A stretch of 64,000 bases of DNA from Salinisphaera sp. T31B1 (GCF_040361275.1 NZ_APNH01000002.1:558001-622000); one strand, 5' to 3'; shown: positions 1 to 8,989, numbered from the stretch's first letter. The notes: a model not told the origin generated them from the letters alone. Numbers and translations are program-made.

Positions 1-1
1 G

Positions 2-880
2 CGGTGTTATTCGTTGTCGGGTCCAGCCGTGCCCCGACCGGGCCGCTACCGGATCAGCGTCAAGCGGCTGGTCGGCGATGGCCCGTCGGCGAACGGCCTG
101 GTCTCTCACCATGTCAACGATGCGCTGGCGGTCGGGGATATCGTGTCCGCACGCATGCCTGCCGGCATGTTCCGACTGCCCGTGCGTCATACCGCGCCGA
201 TCGTGCTGATCGCTGGCGGCATCGGCATCACGCCTTTCCTGTCGCTGCTGGAAACCCTGGCGGTCGGTACGCCGCAGGACATGCCCGACATCCATCTGCT
301 CTATGCCAATCGCTGTGCGTCCAGCCACGCGTTCGCCGGACGGATCGCCGAACTGACCGAGCGGCTGCCACGCCTGAAGGTCATCGATATCTACAGCGCC
401 CCGGGCCGCTACGATCGTCTGGGCCACGATTACGATCGCGCCGGGCGTATCGACGACACCGTAATCGATACACGCTGGCTCGAAGCCCGCGCCCGGTTCT
501 ATCTGTGCGGCCCGGCGGCGATGATGACCGACCTGCGGGCACGTCTGGTCGGCCGCGGTGTCTTTGCCTTCGAGATATTCTCCGAGGCATTCTCGCCGCC
601 GGCACCGACCGATGCACGCGCGCTTGCGCCGCGCCGGATTCGGCTGGCCCGCTCGAACGTCACCCTCGACTGGTCGCCGGACCAGGGCACGATTCTGGCA
701 AGCGCCGAACAGGCCGGGCTCAGCCTGCCCAGCGGCTGCCGTGTCGGCCAGTGTGAAAGCTGCGCGCTGCGCATCATCGCCGGCCGCGTGCACACGCCGG
801 CCGGTATCGCGCCGGTCGAACCCGATACCTGCCTGACCTGTCAGGCCGTGCCACTGACCGATATCGAGCTCGACGCGTGA
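2..880 (+). CDS. FAD/NAD(P)H oxidoreductase with C-terminal 2Fe-2S ferredoxin domain (5' truncated)
   Basis: The reading frame is open to the left edge, so the N-terminus lies outside the window; the visible part is 292 residues. It begins in the FAD-binding motif RCYSLS (residues 1-6), which is typical of ferredoxin-NADP reductase-like enzymes. A nucleotide-binding GGIGITPF follows at 72-79 and a YLCGP motif later. The C-terminus is a plant-type 2Fe-2S domain with cysteines spaced C-x4-C-x2-C and a final cysteine pair near TCLTC. This is the arrangement of phthalate dioxygenase reductase, VanB and CntB-type partners of Rieske oxygenases, which pass electrons from NAD(P)H through FMN/FAD to the iron-sulfur cluster. 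A MOSC-FAD-ferredoxin fusion is also possible, because the N-terminus is missing. It is followed after 64 bases by an ornithine cyclodeaminase-family gene on the same strand and is probably cotranscribed with it. Confidence 0.85.
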   Translation, partial: RCYSLSGPAVPRPGRYRISVKRLVGDGPSANGLVSHHVNDALAVGDIVSARMPAGMFRLPVRHTAPIVLIAGGIGITPFLSLLETLAVGTPQDMPDIHLLYANRCASSHAFAGRIAELTERLPRLKVIDIYSAPGRYDRLGHDYDRAGRIDDTVIDTRWLEARARFYLCGPAAMMTDLRARLVGRGVFAFEIFSEAFSPPAPTDARALAPRRIRLARSNVTLDWSPDQGTILASAEQAGLSLPSGCRVGQCESCALRIIAGRVHTPAGIAPVEPDTCLTCQAVPLTDIELDA

Positions 881-944
881 GGTGCTATCCCGACGCGCCC
901 CGCTGTCCGTCGTCAAACCGTCATTCCCAGAGGTTGTTGTCTTA

Positions 945-1880
945 ATGCTGACCATCGACGCCGCCACCGCCCGCCGCGCGCTGTCCTTCGAGCGCCTCGT
1001 ACCCACGCTGCGCGAGGCGTTCATCGCCGGCTGCGACGTCCCGCCGCGACATCATCACCACGGCGTCGGCAACGCGGCCGACAGCACCCTGCTGCTGATG
1101 CCGGCCTGGTCCGGCCCGTACATGGGTATCAAGCTGGTCAGCGTGTTTCCGGGCAACGGCAAGCTGGGCCTGCCGGGTCTGCATGCGAGCTACCTGCTGT
1201 GCGACGCCGATACGGGCCAGCATCTGGCGCTGATCGACGGCGATCAGATTACCGCGCGGCGTACCGCCGCGGCCTCGGCGCTGGGGGCTTCGTATCTGGC
1301 GCGCAAAAATGCGGACAGCCTGCTGATTCTCGGCGCCGGCCGGATCGGTTCGCTGATGGCCGCGGCGTACCGCAGCGTGCGCCCGATCGAGCGCGTCACC
1401 GTATGGAACCAGAGCATGGGCAACGCCCAGCGCCTGGTGGATTCACTGCGCGACCAGGGCTTCGATGCTGCAGTGGCCGACGATCTGGAAGCAGCCGTGC
1501 GCACCGCCGACTGCATCACCAGTGCCACGCTGTCCACCGAGCCGCTGATTCGCGGCGCCTGGCTGCAGCCCGGCGTCCACGTGGACCTCATCGGCAGTTT
1601 CTCGCCCGCCATGCGCGAGGCCGACAACACGGTCTTCGAGCGCGGCCGCGTGTTCGTGGATGCACCCACCGCGGTGCACGAAAGCGGCGACCTGATCGAC
1701 CCGATCGCCCAGGGCAGCCTGCAGGAAAACGATATTCAGGCCGATCTGACCGCGCTCTGCCGGGGCATGCATCCCGGCCGGGGCGGCGATGACGAGATCA
1801 CGGTCTTCAAGGCGGTGGGCACCGCGCTCGAGGACCTGGCCAGTGCCGTGCTGGTCTACGACCACCATCACAACGACTGA
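945..1880 (+). CDS. Ornithine cyclodeaminase / mu-crystallin family protein
   Basis: The product is 311 residues. It has the Rossmann motif GAGRIG at 130-135, the family stretch ALIDGDQITARRTAA around 96-109, and a lysine (K63) in MGIKLVSVFPGN, all characteristic of the ornithine cyclodeaminase/mu-crystallin fold. Members catalyse NAD(P)-dependent deamination or reduction of cyclic imino acids such as pyrroline-2-carboxylate, and the substrate cannot be read from sequence. The ATG at 945 is chosen over the upstream in-frame TTG at 882 because a purine-rich CAGAGG lies about 11 bases before it and family homology starts there. It sits between a Rieske-type reductase and a fatty-acid transporter, which suggests a small catabolic cluster. 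Confidence 0.85.
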   Translation: MLTIDAATARRALSFERLVPTLREAFIAGCDVPPRHHHHGVGNAADSTLLLMPAWSGPYMGIKLVSVFPGNGKLGLPGLHASYLLCDADTGQHLALIDGDQITARRTAAASALGASYLARKNADSLLILGAGRIGSLMAAAYRSVRPIERVTVWNQSMGNAQRLVDSLRDQGFDAAVADDLEAAVRTADCITSATLSTEPLIRGAWLQPGVHVDLIGSFSPAMREADNTVFERGRVFVDAPTAVHESGDLIDPIAQGSLQENDIQADLTALCRGMHPGRGGDDEITVFKAVGTALEDLASAVLVYDHHHND

Positions 1881-1912
1881 ACCGACTTTCAAACTCCCAG
1901 GGGGCCCGCACC

Positions 1913-3229
1913 ATGCTCAAGTCCATTACCAACGGTTGCGTACGCGCATTCGATCGCTACCTGCCCGATCCGCTGATCCTGGTGCTGCTGATCACCCTGA
2001 TCGTGTTCGCCGCCGGCATGATCTTCGAAGGCCACGGGCCGGTGGCCATGCTCGGATTCTGGCAGGACGGATTCTGGAATCTGCTCAGCTTCGCCATGCA
2101 GATGACGCTGATGCTCGTGACCGGGTTCACCGTCGCCAAGACCCCGTTGTTCATGCATCTGGTCGATCGTATCGCCAGCGTGACGCGTACCCCTGGACGC
2201 GCGGTCATGACGGTCAGCTTCATCACGCTCGTGGTCACATGGTTCAACTGGGGCATCGGGCTGGTGATCGGCGCGATTCTGGCGCGCGAACTGGCGCGCC
2301 GGGTCGACGATGTCGATTACCGCCTGCTGGTGGCCAGCGCCTACGCGGGCTTCATCATCTGGCATGCGGGCCTGTCCGCGGCCGCCCCGCTGGTCATCGC
2401 CACGCCCGGCCATTTCCTCGAAGACCAGATCGGGCTGATCCCGACCAGTCAGACGATCTTCAGCCCGCTGAACCTGGTGTTGTGTGCCGTCATCCTGATC
2501 GTGCTGCCGCTGACCTGTCGGCTGATGATGCGCAGCATCGACCGGCCGGTGACCGTGCGCAGCGACCAGCTCGATGACAAGCCGGCCGATCTCGGGCGCG
2601 CCGACGAACAGCGGCCGGCCGAACGCCTGGAGCGCTCGAAGTGGCTGGCCTGGATCAGTGCTGCGCTGGGCTTTGCGGCCGTCATCGCCTATGCCCTGAC
2701 CGGCGGTGGCTTGAACCTGAATATCGTCATCTTCGTGCTGATCTTCCTGGGCCTTGCCCTGCACGGCAGTCCGAGACGGTTTCTCGACACCCTCGACGAA
2801 GCGGTACGCGGGGTGACCGGCGTGCTCATCCAGTTCCCGTTCTATGCCGGGATAATGGGCATGATGAGTGCGTCGGGACTGGCGACAGATCTGGCCGGTG
2901 CCATCGTGAGCGTCTCTAATGCCCAGACCCTGCCCTTGCTGAGTTTCCTGTCCGCGGGCGTGGTCAACATCTTCATCCCCTCCGGCGGCGGCCAGTGGGC
3001 GGTACAGGGGCCGATCCTGGTCGAGGCCGCACAGTCGCTGGGCGCCCACATCCCGGACGTGGTCACCGGCTTTGCCTGGGGCGACGCCTGGACCAACATG
3101 ATCCAGCCGTTCTGGGCCCTGCCGGCGCTGGCGATCGCCGGGCTCAAGGCGCGCGACATCATGGGCTTCTGCGTGATCATCATGGCGGTGACCGGCGTGG
3201 TCATCGGCACTCTGCTGGTCGTGCTCTAG
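1913..3229 (+). CDS. Short-chain fatty acid transporter, AtoE/ScfA family
   Basis: The 438-residue polytopic membrane protein matches the AtoE/TIGR00366 short-chain fatty acid uptake family. It has roughly ten hydrophobic segments, the characteristic FNWGIGLVIGAILARELARR around residues 110-130 and, near the C-terminus, the glycine-rich IPSGGGQWAVQGP followed by WGDAWTNMIQPFWALP. A GGGGG run 8-12 bases upstream of the ATG serves as ribosome binding site. The gene follows the cyclodeaminase with a 32-base gap. It ends four bases from the convergent chaC-like gene. Confidence 0.88.
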   Translation: MLKSITNGCVRAFDRYLPDPLILVLLITLIVFAAGMIFEGHGPVAMLGFWQDGFWNLLSFAMQMTLMLVTGFTVAKTPLFMHLVDRIASVTRTPGRAVMTVSFITLVVTWFNWGIGLVIGAILARELARRVDDVDYRLLVASAYAGFIIWHAGLSAAAPLVIATPGHFLEDQIGLIPTSQTIFSPLNLVLCAVILIVLPLTCRLMMRSIDRPVTVRSDQLDDKPADLGRADEQRPAERLERSKWLAWISAALGFAAVIAYALTGGGLNLNIVIFVLIFLGLALHGSPRRFLDTLDEAVRGVTGVLIQFPFYAGIMGMMSASGLATDLAGAIVSVSNAQTLPLLSFLSAGVVNIFIPSGGGQWAVQGPILVEAAQSLGAHIPDVVTGFAWGDAWTNMIQPFWALPALAIAGLKARDIMGFCVIIMAVTGVVIGTLLVVL

Positions 3230-3233
3230 TCGG

Positions 3234-3806
3234 CTAGTCGGCGCCTGCCAGGGCTTGCAGACGGGCCTCGATGGCATAGACATGCGCATCGTCGGCGCCC
3301 AGCTCGCGCAGGGATTCGGCCAGCTTCAGGACATAGTCGACGTTCGCGCCGCTCGGGCCATGCGATACCAGCACCTGGCGGGCGATGGCATCGATCGAGG
3401 CCGGCCCGAGCCAGGCGGCGTTGTCGGCGGTCGCGATATAGACCAGGCCGTCCTCGACGCCGCCGTCGGCCAGCTGCATGGGCGTGGAGAATCGCAGATA
3501 GCCGTTCTTCTCGCGGTGATCGAGATGATCGAACACCGCCGGGGTGATGCGATAGGCCATGCCCATGCAACCGGCCCCCGGGGCTTCGACCAGGGTGGCC
3601 ACCCGACCGGGGGCCTCGGGCGTACCGCGATGGTCGTGCGAGCCTTGCCAGAAGCGCCGCTGCCAACCCGTGATCGTGGCCGGCGTACGACGGATATAGT
3701 CGAACCCGGCCTTGTAGATCAGCGAGCCGTAGCCGAACAGCCATAGCTCGTCGCGATCGGCGAAGGCGCCCGAGCGGCGGTTGGCCTCGGTGGTATCGAA
3801 CGACAT
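3234..3806 (-). CDS. chaC: ChaC-like gamma-glutamylcyclotransferase
   Basis: The 190-residue protein starts with the ChaC substrate-binding signature LWLFGYGSLIY (about 22-32). It continues with GWQRRFWQGSHDHRGTPEAPGR and the catalytic-glutamate region DHREKNGY. ChaC enzymes cleave the gamma-glutamyl group of glutathione to 5-oxoproline and Cys-Gly in the cytosol. The start lies 12 bases downstream of the rdgC stop codon on the same strand, so the two probably form an operon. No strong ribosome binding site was seen. Confidence 0.88.
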   Translation of the reverse strand: MSFDTTEANRRSGAFADRDELWLFGYGSLIYKAGFDYIRRTPATITGWQRRFWQGSHDHRGTPEAPGRVATLVEAPGAGCMGMAYRITPAVFDHLDHREKNGYLRFSTPMQLADGGVEDGLVYIATADNAAWLGPASIDAIARQVLVSHGPSGANVDYVLKLAESLRELGADDAHVYAIEARLQALAGAD

Positions 3807-3818
3807 CGTCGCGCAGGC

Positions 3819-4742
3819 CTAGGCCGCCTTGGGTTCGGTCTCCCCGGCCACGCCGAAATGGGTATACAGCCGATCGAGCACGCCGCGCAGCGCTTCGCCC
3901 TGCAACGCCACCCGCGCGGTGAGTTCGGCCACGGCGTCTTCGGCATCGAGCGAATCCAGATCGTCCTGGATCAGGTCCAGCGCTCGGATACGCTTGAGAT
4001 CCAGGTTCTCGTCCAGGTCGAACTCGATGGCGTCGTCGACCGCGACGTTGAGCTTGACCACCTGCATGCCGGCTGCCAGATGAGCCCGCACCTCCTCGCG
4101 CTGCAGGTCCATGGCGGTCACCCGCACGCTGGATTTGACCTCGTCGTCGGACTCCAGCACGCAGCGATCGCCGCATTCGAAGCCGTTGGGCAGCGTACTG
4201 CTGTCTTCCAGCCAGCGCGAAATCTCCTCCGACGGGCGCACGCGCGCGTCCGGCCGGGTGACCGGCAGCGTACCGAGCGCTTCACGCAGGCGCGCCACGA
4301 CGTCCTCGGCGCGTTTTTCCGAACCGACGTCTACCCAGACACGGTTGGCACGCAGGTCGATGATCACCGGCGTCCGCTTGGAACGGGTGAACGCCCGCGG
4401 CAGCAGTTCGAAGTGGGCCTGATCACGGATATCGGCCTTCTCGCGACGGCTGACCTTCCGGCCCTCGCCGGTTTCGATCCGTTCGATGCGCTCTTCGACC
4501 TCTTCGTTGAGCACCGCGCCGGGCAGCACCCGGGTGATCTCCTGGTGCACGCACACGGCCAGACCGTCGACGACATGCGTCATCGCGTGCTCGCCCTTGA
4601 TCGGCGGCACGAAGCCGGCAACGCTCACTGCCTGGTCGCCGCACTCGGGGCACAGCGCATCGGCCAGCTTGTCTTCCAGATCGGCCGCGCTCCAGGCAAA
4701 CGCTTCGGTGCCGAGAAATACACAGAGATTACGTATCCACAT
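3819..4742 (-). CDS. rdgC: Recombination-associated protein RdgC
   Basis: The 307-residue product matches RdgC over its whole length (Escherichia coli RdgC is about 303). It shows MWIRNLCVF at the start, GFVPP near 50, HVVDGLAVCVHQE, the segment ELLPRAFTRSKRT and LPVTRP. RdgC forms a DNA-encircling ring that binds double-stranded DNA without sequence preference and restrains RecA. The ATG at 4742 is preferred to the upstream TTG because family proteins begin M-W/L-F/I-x-N. The gene is divergent from the ABC transporter operon and lies upstream of chaC. Confidence 0.93.
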   Translation of the reverse strand: MWIRNLCVFLGTEAFAWSAADLEDKLADALCPECGDQAVSVAGFVPPIKGEHAMTHVVDGLAVCVHQEITRVLPGAVLNEEVEERIERIETGEGRKVSRREKADIRDQAHFELLPRAFTRSKRTPVIIDLRANRVWVDVGSEKRAEDVVARLREALGTLPVTRPDARVRPSEEISRWLEDSSTLPNGFECGDRCVLESDDEVKSSVRVTAMDLQREEVRAHLAAGMQVVKLNVAVDDAIEFDLDENLDLKRIRALDLIQDDLDSLDAEDAVAELTARVALQGEALRGVLDRLYTHFGVAGETEPKAA

Positions 4743-5074
4743 AACTATCAAAGACCCATGTCGGTCGGCCCGGCGCGGTCATCGCGTCGGTATTTCGCGC
4801 AAGCGAACCAGGCGGCTCGCCGTGGCAACGGAGCGCGACCTTACCCAACCCGGTGGGCCGCCTCAAGCCGGTATCGCGCGCATCAGGGCCGGCGGCGCGA
4901 CTGTCGCCCGCGAACGCGCTGTGGCAAGATTCGCGCCGCATCGCGTGGCCGGGGGACGACGCGTATCCCGCGCGTTGTCAGTCTCGTTCGTTATAAGCAT
5001 TGACGAAAAGCGTCTTTGTAACGGCTGCCCGGCGCACGTATCTACTGTCGTCCCGTTGTAGCCGCTTGCACGCC
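4743..5074. other. Divergent intergenic region between rdgC and the ABC importer
   Basis: These 332 bases must hold promoters for both rdgC (minus) and the lipoprotein gene (plus). A TATAAG at about 4992 and a TTGACG at about 5001 are visible, but no well-spaced -35/-10 pair is convincing. No operator-like dyad or RNA gene was recognised. Confidence 0.4.
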
Positions 5075-6169
5075 ATGTATCGAATTTCCGCGTCTGTCCG
5101 CCTTGTCGCCGTCGGCCTGTTCGTCGCCCTGTCGAGCGTTCTGGCGGGCTGTTCTTCCGAGGACACCGGGGTTGCTACCGGCGCCGACGCCAAGGCCACC
5201 GATCAGACAGTGAGCGCGGAAATCGGCTATATGCCGATCCTGCCCGATGCACAGCTGTTCGTCGGCCTAGAGGACGGCTCGCTGGCGCGCGCCGGCGTCA
5301 CACCCAAACTGGTGTCGTTCCAGAACGGCCCGGCAATGGTCCAGGCGCTGCTCGGCGGCCAGCTCGATATCGCCTATTTCGGCATCGGCCCGACCATGGT
5401 TGCGCGTGGCAAGGGCGCCGATATCAAGGTGGTGGCTTCGAACATCATCGAGCAGATCAGCTTCGTGGCGCTGGGCCCGCTGGCGGGTTATTTCGACGAC
5501 GGCGATCCGGCGACGGCGTTCTCCCGCTTCGAGCAGGACAACGGCCGCCGCGCGCGTATCTCGACCTTCCCGGTCGGTTCGGTGCCTCAGACCGTGCTCG
5601 ACTACTGGCTGACCCGACAGCTGGGCGCCGATCGCGACGCGATCGATGTCATCTATCAGGGCGCATCGCAGGTCCAGCAGGCGCTGCTGACCGGTGCGGT
5701 CGACGGGGCGGCGATCCTCGAGCCGGTGGTTTCCATCGTGCGCGAGCGCGCAAGCGACGCACGGGTGGTGGCCAGCGGCGAGGACATGTTCCCCGGCCAG
5801 CCCGGAGCCGTGGTGGCGGTCCGGTCGGCCTTCATCGAGGCCCATCCGGAGGTCGTCCAACGCTTGGTCGCCGCTCATGCCGCGGCGACCGACAAGCTGC
5901 GATCGGGCGACGAGTCGGCCATCGATGCCGTACACAAGCACGTCGGTGGCGGCCGGCTCGAACGCCGTATCGTCGCCGATGCGGTCCGTGAATCGGCCGA
6001 TCATTTCGTGGCCGATCCGAACCGGATCATCGACGGCACGCAGCGTATGCGCGACTTCCAGCGCGAGACCGGCACGCTCAAGACCGATACCGATATCCAG
6101 GCCATGTTCGATACCCGTTTCTACGATGCGCTCGATCGCGACCCGACCGGCGGCCACGCGGCCCGATGA
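5075..6169 (+). CDS. ABC transporter substrate-binding lipoprotein, NitT/TauT family
   Basis: The 364-residue protein has a lipoprotein signal peptide: basic start, hydrophobic stretch, and lipobox LAGC with the lipidated cysteine at residue 26. The mature part has the SsuA/NMT1-like periplasmic binding fold, with EIGYMPILPDAQLFVGLEDG, the segment FQNGPAMVQALLGGQLDIAYFGIGP, and GAVDGAAILEP. Such proteins capture sulfonates, nitrate or pyrimidine precursors and hand them to the permease. The ATG at 5075 is preferred to the upstream in-frame start at 5000 because it places a normal signal peptide at the N-terminus. The permease gene follows 47 bases downstream. Confidence 0.88.
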   Translation: MYRISASVRLVAVGLFVALSSVLAGCSSEDTGVATGADAKATDQTVSAEIGYMPILPDAQLFVGLEDGSLARAGVTPKLVSFQNGPAMVQALLGGQLDIAYFGIGPTMVARGKGADIKVVASNIIEQISFVALGPLAGYFDDGDPATAFSRFEQDNGRRARISTFPVGSVPQTVLDYWLTRQLGADRDAIDVIYQGASQVQQALLTGAVDGAAILEPVVSIVRERASDARVVASGEDMFPGQPGAVVAVRSAFIEAHPEVVQRLVAAHAAATDKLRSGDESAIDAVHKHVGGGRLERRIVADAVRESADHFVADPNRIIDGTQRMRDFQRETGTLKTDTDIQAMFDTRFYDALDRDPTGGHAAR

Positions 6170-6216
6170 GGCGCGCGTCGCAGGTCTCGATCCGCACCGC
6201 CACGGCCGGCTGAAGC

Positions 6217-7014
6217 GTGGCTCGTCAGACAAGCGTGGCCGTGCCCGACCGGCATACGAGCACCGCCGGACTACGCCGGATACTGCTGGGGCTGGCCGGC
6301 GTGGCCGCGTTCATCGTCGTCTGGAAGCTGGCCTATCTCTACAACTGGGCACCGCGCGGCACCATCCCGGACCCGTTCGCGGTGCCCGGCGCCCTGCTCA
6401 GCGAATGGCGCGGCGGCCGTCTGCTGCCGGCCATCGGGTCGAGCCTCGTTCACTATGTCTGGGGATTGGGCGTCGGCACCGTACTCGGCTTTACCGTCGG
6501 CCTGCTCGCTGCCAGCGCGCGCTGGTTCGACGATGTGCACTACATGCTGGCGCGTATCCTGCGACCGATCCCGCCGCTGGCCTGGGTCATCTTCGCCATC
6601 GCCTGGTTTCAGGTCAGCCATGCCGGAGCGGCGTTCGTGATTTCCATCGGCGTGTTCTGGGTCAACTACTTCGCCACCGCCTCGGGTGTGCGTGACGTGG
6701 ATCCGCGCTATTACGAGCTGGCGCGCGCCTTCGGCCACGGCGGCTTCGTGCGCCGCGTGACCAGCATCACCCTGCCCGGTGCGGCACCGAGCATTCTCTC
6801 GGGCATGCGCACCGGCGTCGGCCAGGCCTGGATGACCTTAATCGCGGCCGAACTGCTCGGCGTACCGGGCATGGGCCAGGAGATGAATTCCGCCGCCGGG
6901 GTCGGCGCCTACGATGCGGTCGTGGTCTACATGCTCGCGATCTCGGTGATCTATACGCTCTCGGACGCGCTGTTCGGCCTGGTCGAGAACGCGGTACTGC
7001 GGTGGCGGCCATGA
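6217..7014 (+). CDS. ABC transporter permease, NitT/TauT (SsuC-like) family
   Basis: This 265-residue inner-membrane protein has about six transmembrane segments. The cytoplasmic coupling (EAA) loop is YYELARAFGHGGFVRRVTSI, followed by TLPGAAPSILSGMRTGVGQAWM, the pattern of SsuC/TauC permeases. The start codon is GTG and no strong ribosome binding site is seen, so a GTG at 6235 is an alternative. The stop codon overlaps the ATPase start as ATGA at 7011-7014, showing translational coupling. Confidence 0.88.
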   Translation: MARQTSVAVPDRHTSTAGLRRILLGLAGVAAFIVVWKLAYLYNWAPRGTIPDPFAVPGALLSEWRGGRLLPAIGSSLVHYVWGLGVGTVLGFTVGLLAASARWFDDVHYMLARILRPIPPLAWVIFAIAWFQVSHAGAAFVISIGVFWVNYFATASGVRDVDPRYYELARAFGHGGFVRRVTSITLPGAAPSILSGMRTGVGQAWMTLIAAELLGVPGMGQEMNSAAGVGAYDAVVVYMLAISVIYTLSDALFGLVENAVLRWRP

Positions 7015-7745
7015 GCGACACCCTGCTGCAATTCGAACGGGTCGGCTTCGGCTATGCCGGCGGCGATCGGCCGATCTTCACGGATCTCGACTTCCGGATC
7101 GCGCCGGGCGAGTTCGTGGCGCTGGTAGGCGGCTCCGGTGTGGGTAAATCCACCGTGCTGCGCTGTGTTTCCGGGTTGACCGCGCCCACCGCAGGGGCGA
7201 TTCGCGCCCTGAGCCCGACGTCACGCGGCACCCGAGCGACGGCCTTCGTGTTTCAGGACACCCGCCTGCTGCCGTGGCGCCGGCTGCGATCGAACGTCGG
7301 CTACGGGCTGACCGGACTGGGCCTGTCACGCGCCGAACGCGAACGACGGATTGACGAGGTACTGGCCCTGATCGGCATGGAAGATCTCGGTGACCGCTGG
7401 CCGCACGAGATTTCCGGCGGCCAGGCTCAGCGGATCGGCCTGGCCCGGGCGCTTGCGGTCCGTCCACAGCTGCTGCTCATGGACGAACCCTTCTCGGCGG
7501 TGGACGCCCTGACACGCAGCCGGCTCCAGGATGAGCTGCTGGCGGTCTGGAAACGCCTGGGCATGGCCGTGCTGTTCGTGACCCACGATATCGCCGAAGC
7601 GGCCTATCTGGCCGAACGCGTCTGCGTGCTGCGCGGCAGTCCGGCCCGTCTGGTCCTCGACGAGACCGTTCCGGTGGGCTATCCGCGCCAGCGCGACGAC
7701 CATCGGCTGCAGACATTCGCCCAGCGTGTCGCCGATGCGCTCTAG
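7011..7745 (+). CDS. ABC transporter ATP-binding protein, NitT/TauT (SsuB-like) family
   Basis: The 244-residue ATPase has Walker A GGSGVGKST (40-48), Q-loop glutamine at 82 in FVFQDTRLLPW, signature SGGQ (135-138), Walker B LLLMDE (154-159) and switch histidine H192. It energises import of the ligand bound by the lipoprotein encoded at 5075. The ATG overlaps the permease stop codon (ATGA). A GTG nine bases upstream is also in frame but less likely. Confidence 0.92.
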   Translation: MSDTLLQFERVGFGYAGGDRPIFTDLDFRIAPGEFVALVGGSGVGKSTVLRCVSGLTAPTAGAIRALSPTSRGTRATAFVFQDTRLLPWRRLRSNVGYGLTGLGLSRAERERRIDEVLALIGMEDLGDRWPHEISGGQAQRIGLARALAVRPQLLLMDEPFSAVDALTRSRLQDELLAVWKRLGMAVLFVTHDIAEAAYLAERVCVLRGSPARLVLDETVPVGYPRQRDDHRLQTFAQRVADAL

Positions 7746-7764
7746 CCCGCCCCGGAGGCATCCC

Positions 7765-8070
7765 ATGACCGAACAGCCGCTCCGACTGATCATCCATGCC
7801 GCCGATGAGGCGTCGCTGGCACGTGCGCGCAGCAATGCGGCCAATTTCCTGGCCGCTATCGAAAACGCCGAGTTGGAATTGGTGATCAACGCCGGCGCCG
7901 TCGCCGCGGCCCTGGCCTGCCCGCATGCCACCGATCGGCATCTGCGCGTGTGTGCGAACACGCTGCGCAACAACGGGCTCGATGCGCCGGCGGCGTGGCC
8001 GCAGGTGCCGGCGGCGGTGGTCCATATCGCCGAGCGCCAGCGCGACGGCTGGGCCTATATCCGCGCCTGA
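7765..8070 (+). CDS. DsrE/DsrF-like small protein
   Basis: The 101-residue soluble protein has the DsrE-like (COG1416-type) pattern: an initial beta strand RLIIHA, an ELELVINAGAV strand and the CANTLR motif with a single-cysteine site (C63 in VCANTLR). Proteins of this fold bind or relay sulfur through a conserved cysteine, although many COG1416 members are uncharacterised. GGAGG eight bases before the ATG is a good ribosome binding site. The start lies 19 bases past the ATPase stop, so it is probably the fourth gene of the importer operon. Its presence hints that the imported ligand contains sulfur; that is inference. Confidence 0.72.
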   Translation: MTEQPLRLIIHAADEASLARARSNAANFLAAIENAELELVINAGAVAAALACPHATDRHLRVCANTLRNNGLDAPAAWPQVPAAVVHIAERQRDGWAYIRA

Positions 8071-8078
8071 GCGCGCGC

Positions 8079-8855
8079 TCAGCTGTCGGCGCGAACGGCC
8101 TCGATCAAGGCGTCGGAGCACTCGGGCAGCGCCTCGACCGTCGGCCGCGCGTACAGAAACCCCTGCTGCACCGGCACGTCGTTCTGATATAGCCAACGCG
8201 CCTGGGCCAGCGTTTCCACGCCTTCGGCAATCACCCCGATACCCAGGCCGTCGGCCAGCGAAATGATGCTGCGCACGATCGCCTGGCGACGCGGGCAGCC
8301 ATCCAGCCCGTCGATGAAGCGGCGATCGATCTTGAGCCAGTCCGGGGTGAGTTCGATCAGCAGATCGTTGTTGGCATAGCCGGTGCCGAAATCGTCGAGC
8401 GCGGTCTGAAAGCCCATCGAGCGGTAGGACACGACGATGTTCTGCAGATGTCGGCGGTCGCGCACGTACTCGGTTTCGGTGATCTCGAAGCTGATGCGCT
8501 CGGTCGGCCAGCCCAGCCGGCGCGCGACCTCGAGCGTGGCCTGGATACACGCCTGCGGGTCGTAGACCGCGTTCGGCAGGAAGTTGATCGACAGCATCGA
8601 CGTCATGCCCAGGCGATGGGCGATCTCGATGGCCCGTACGCGACAGGCCTGGTCGAAGCGATACAACGACGCCGGGGTCACCTGGCCAATCACCGAGGCC
8701 GCGGATTCGCCGGCCGGACCGCGCACGAGCGCCTCGTAGGCGTGTACCTGTCCGGCGGCCACGTCGATGATGGGCTGAAACGCCATCGTGAAATCGAAAT
8801 CGAGCGCACCTTCACAGCGCGCGCACGCGCGGGATTCACCGCCACAGCCACCCAT
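8079..8855 (-). CDS. EAL-domain cyclic-di-GMP phosphodiesterase
   Basis: The 258-residue protein is essentially a stand-alone EAL domain. It keeps the key motifs: YEALVRG, SINFLPNAVY, FEITETE, DDFGTGY, LKIDRRF, IAEGVE and QGFLYARP, so it should hydrolyse c-di-GMP to pGpG. The short N-terminus carries cysteines at 4, 11 and 14 (C-x6-C-x2-C) before DFDFTMAFQPI, a possible metal or redox site. The ATG at 8855 is chosen because GGGAG lies six bases upstream; an ATG at 8861 would sit directly against that site. It is convergent with the DsrE-like gene. Confidence 0.88.
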   Translation of the reverse strand: MGGCGGESRACARCEGALDFDFTMAFQPIIDVAAGQVHAYEALVRGPAGESAASVIGQVTPASLYRFDQACRVRAIEIAHRLGMTSMLSINFLPNAVYDPQACIQATLEVARRLGWPTERISFEITETEYVRDRRHLQNIVVSYRSMGFQTALDDFGTGYANNDLLIELTPDWLKIDRRFIDGLDGCPRRQAIVRSIISLADGLGIGVIAEGVETLAQARWLYQNDVPVQQGFLYARPTVEALPECSDALIEAVRADS

Positions 8856-8989
8856 CGTCATCTCCCGGTCACGCCAGCGCCTGTCCGTGTGCAATGGGCA
8901 GGTCGATTCGCACAGCTATTGTACGCACCGCCGTTGGCAGGAGAATCCGGCCAATTGCGGATCGACGGCGGCGAAGTCGGGCGCAGGCT

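Noticed and set aside
1889-3289. 466-codon minus-strand frame opposite the AtoE-like gene
   Set aside because: Low-complexity His/Gln/Asp/Arg composition typical of the antisense frame of a membrane protein gene.
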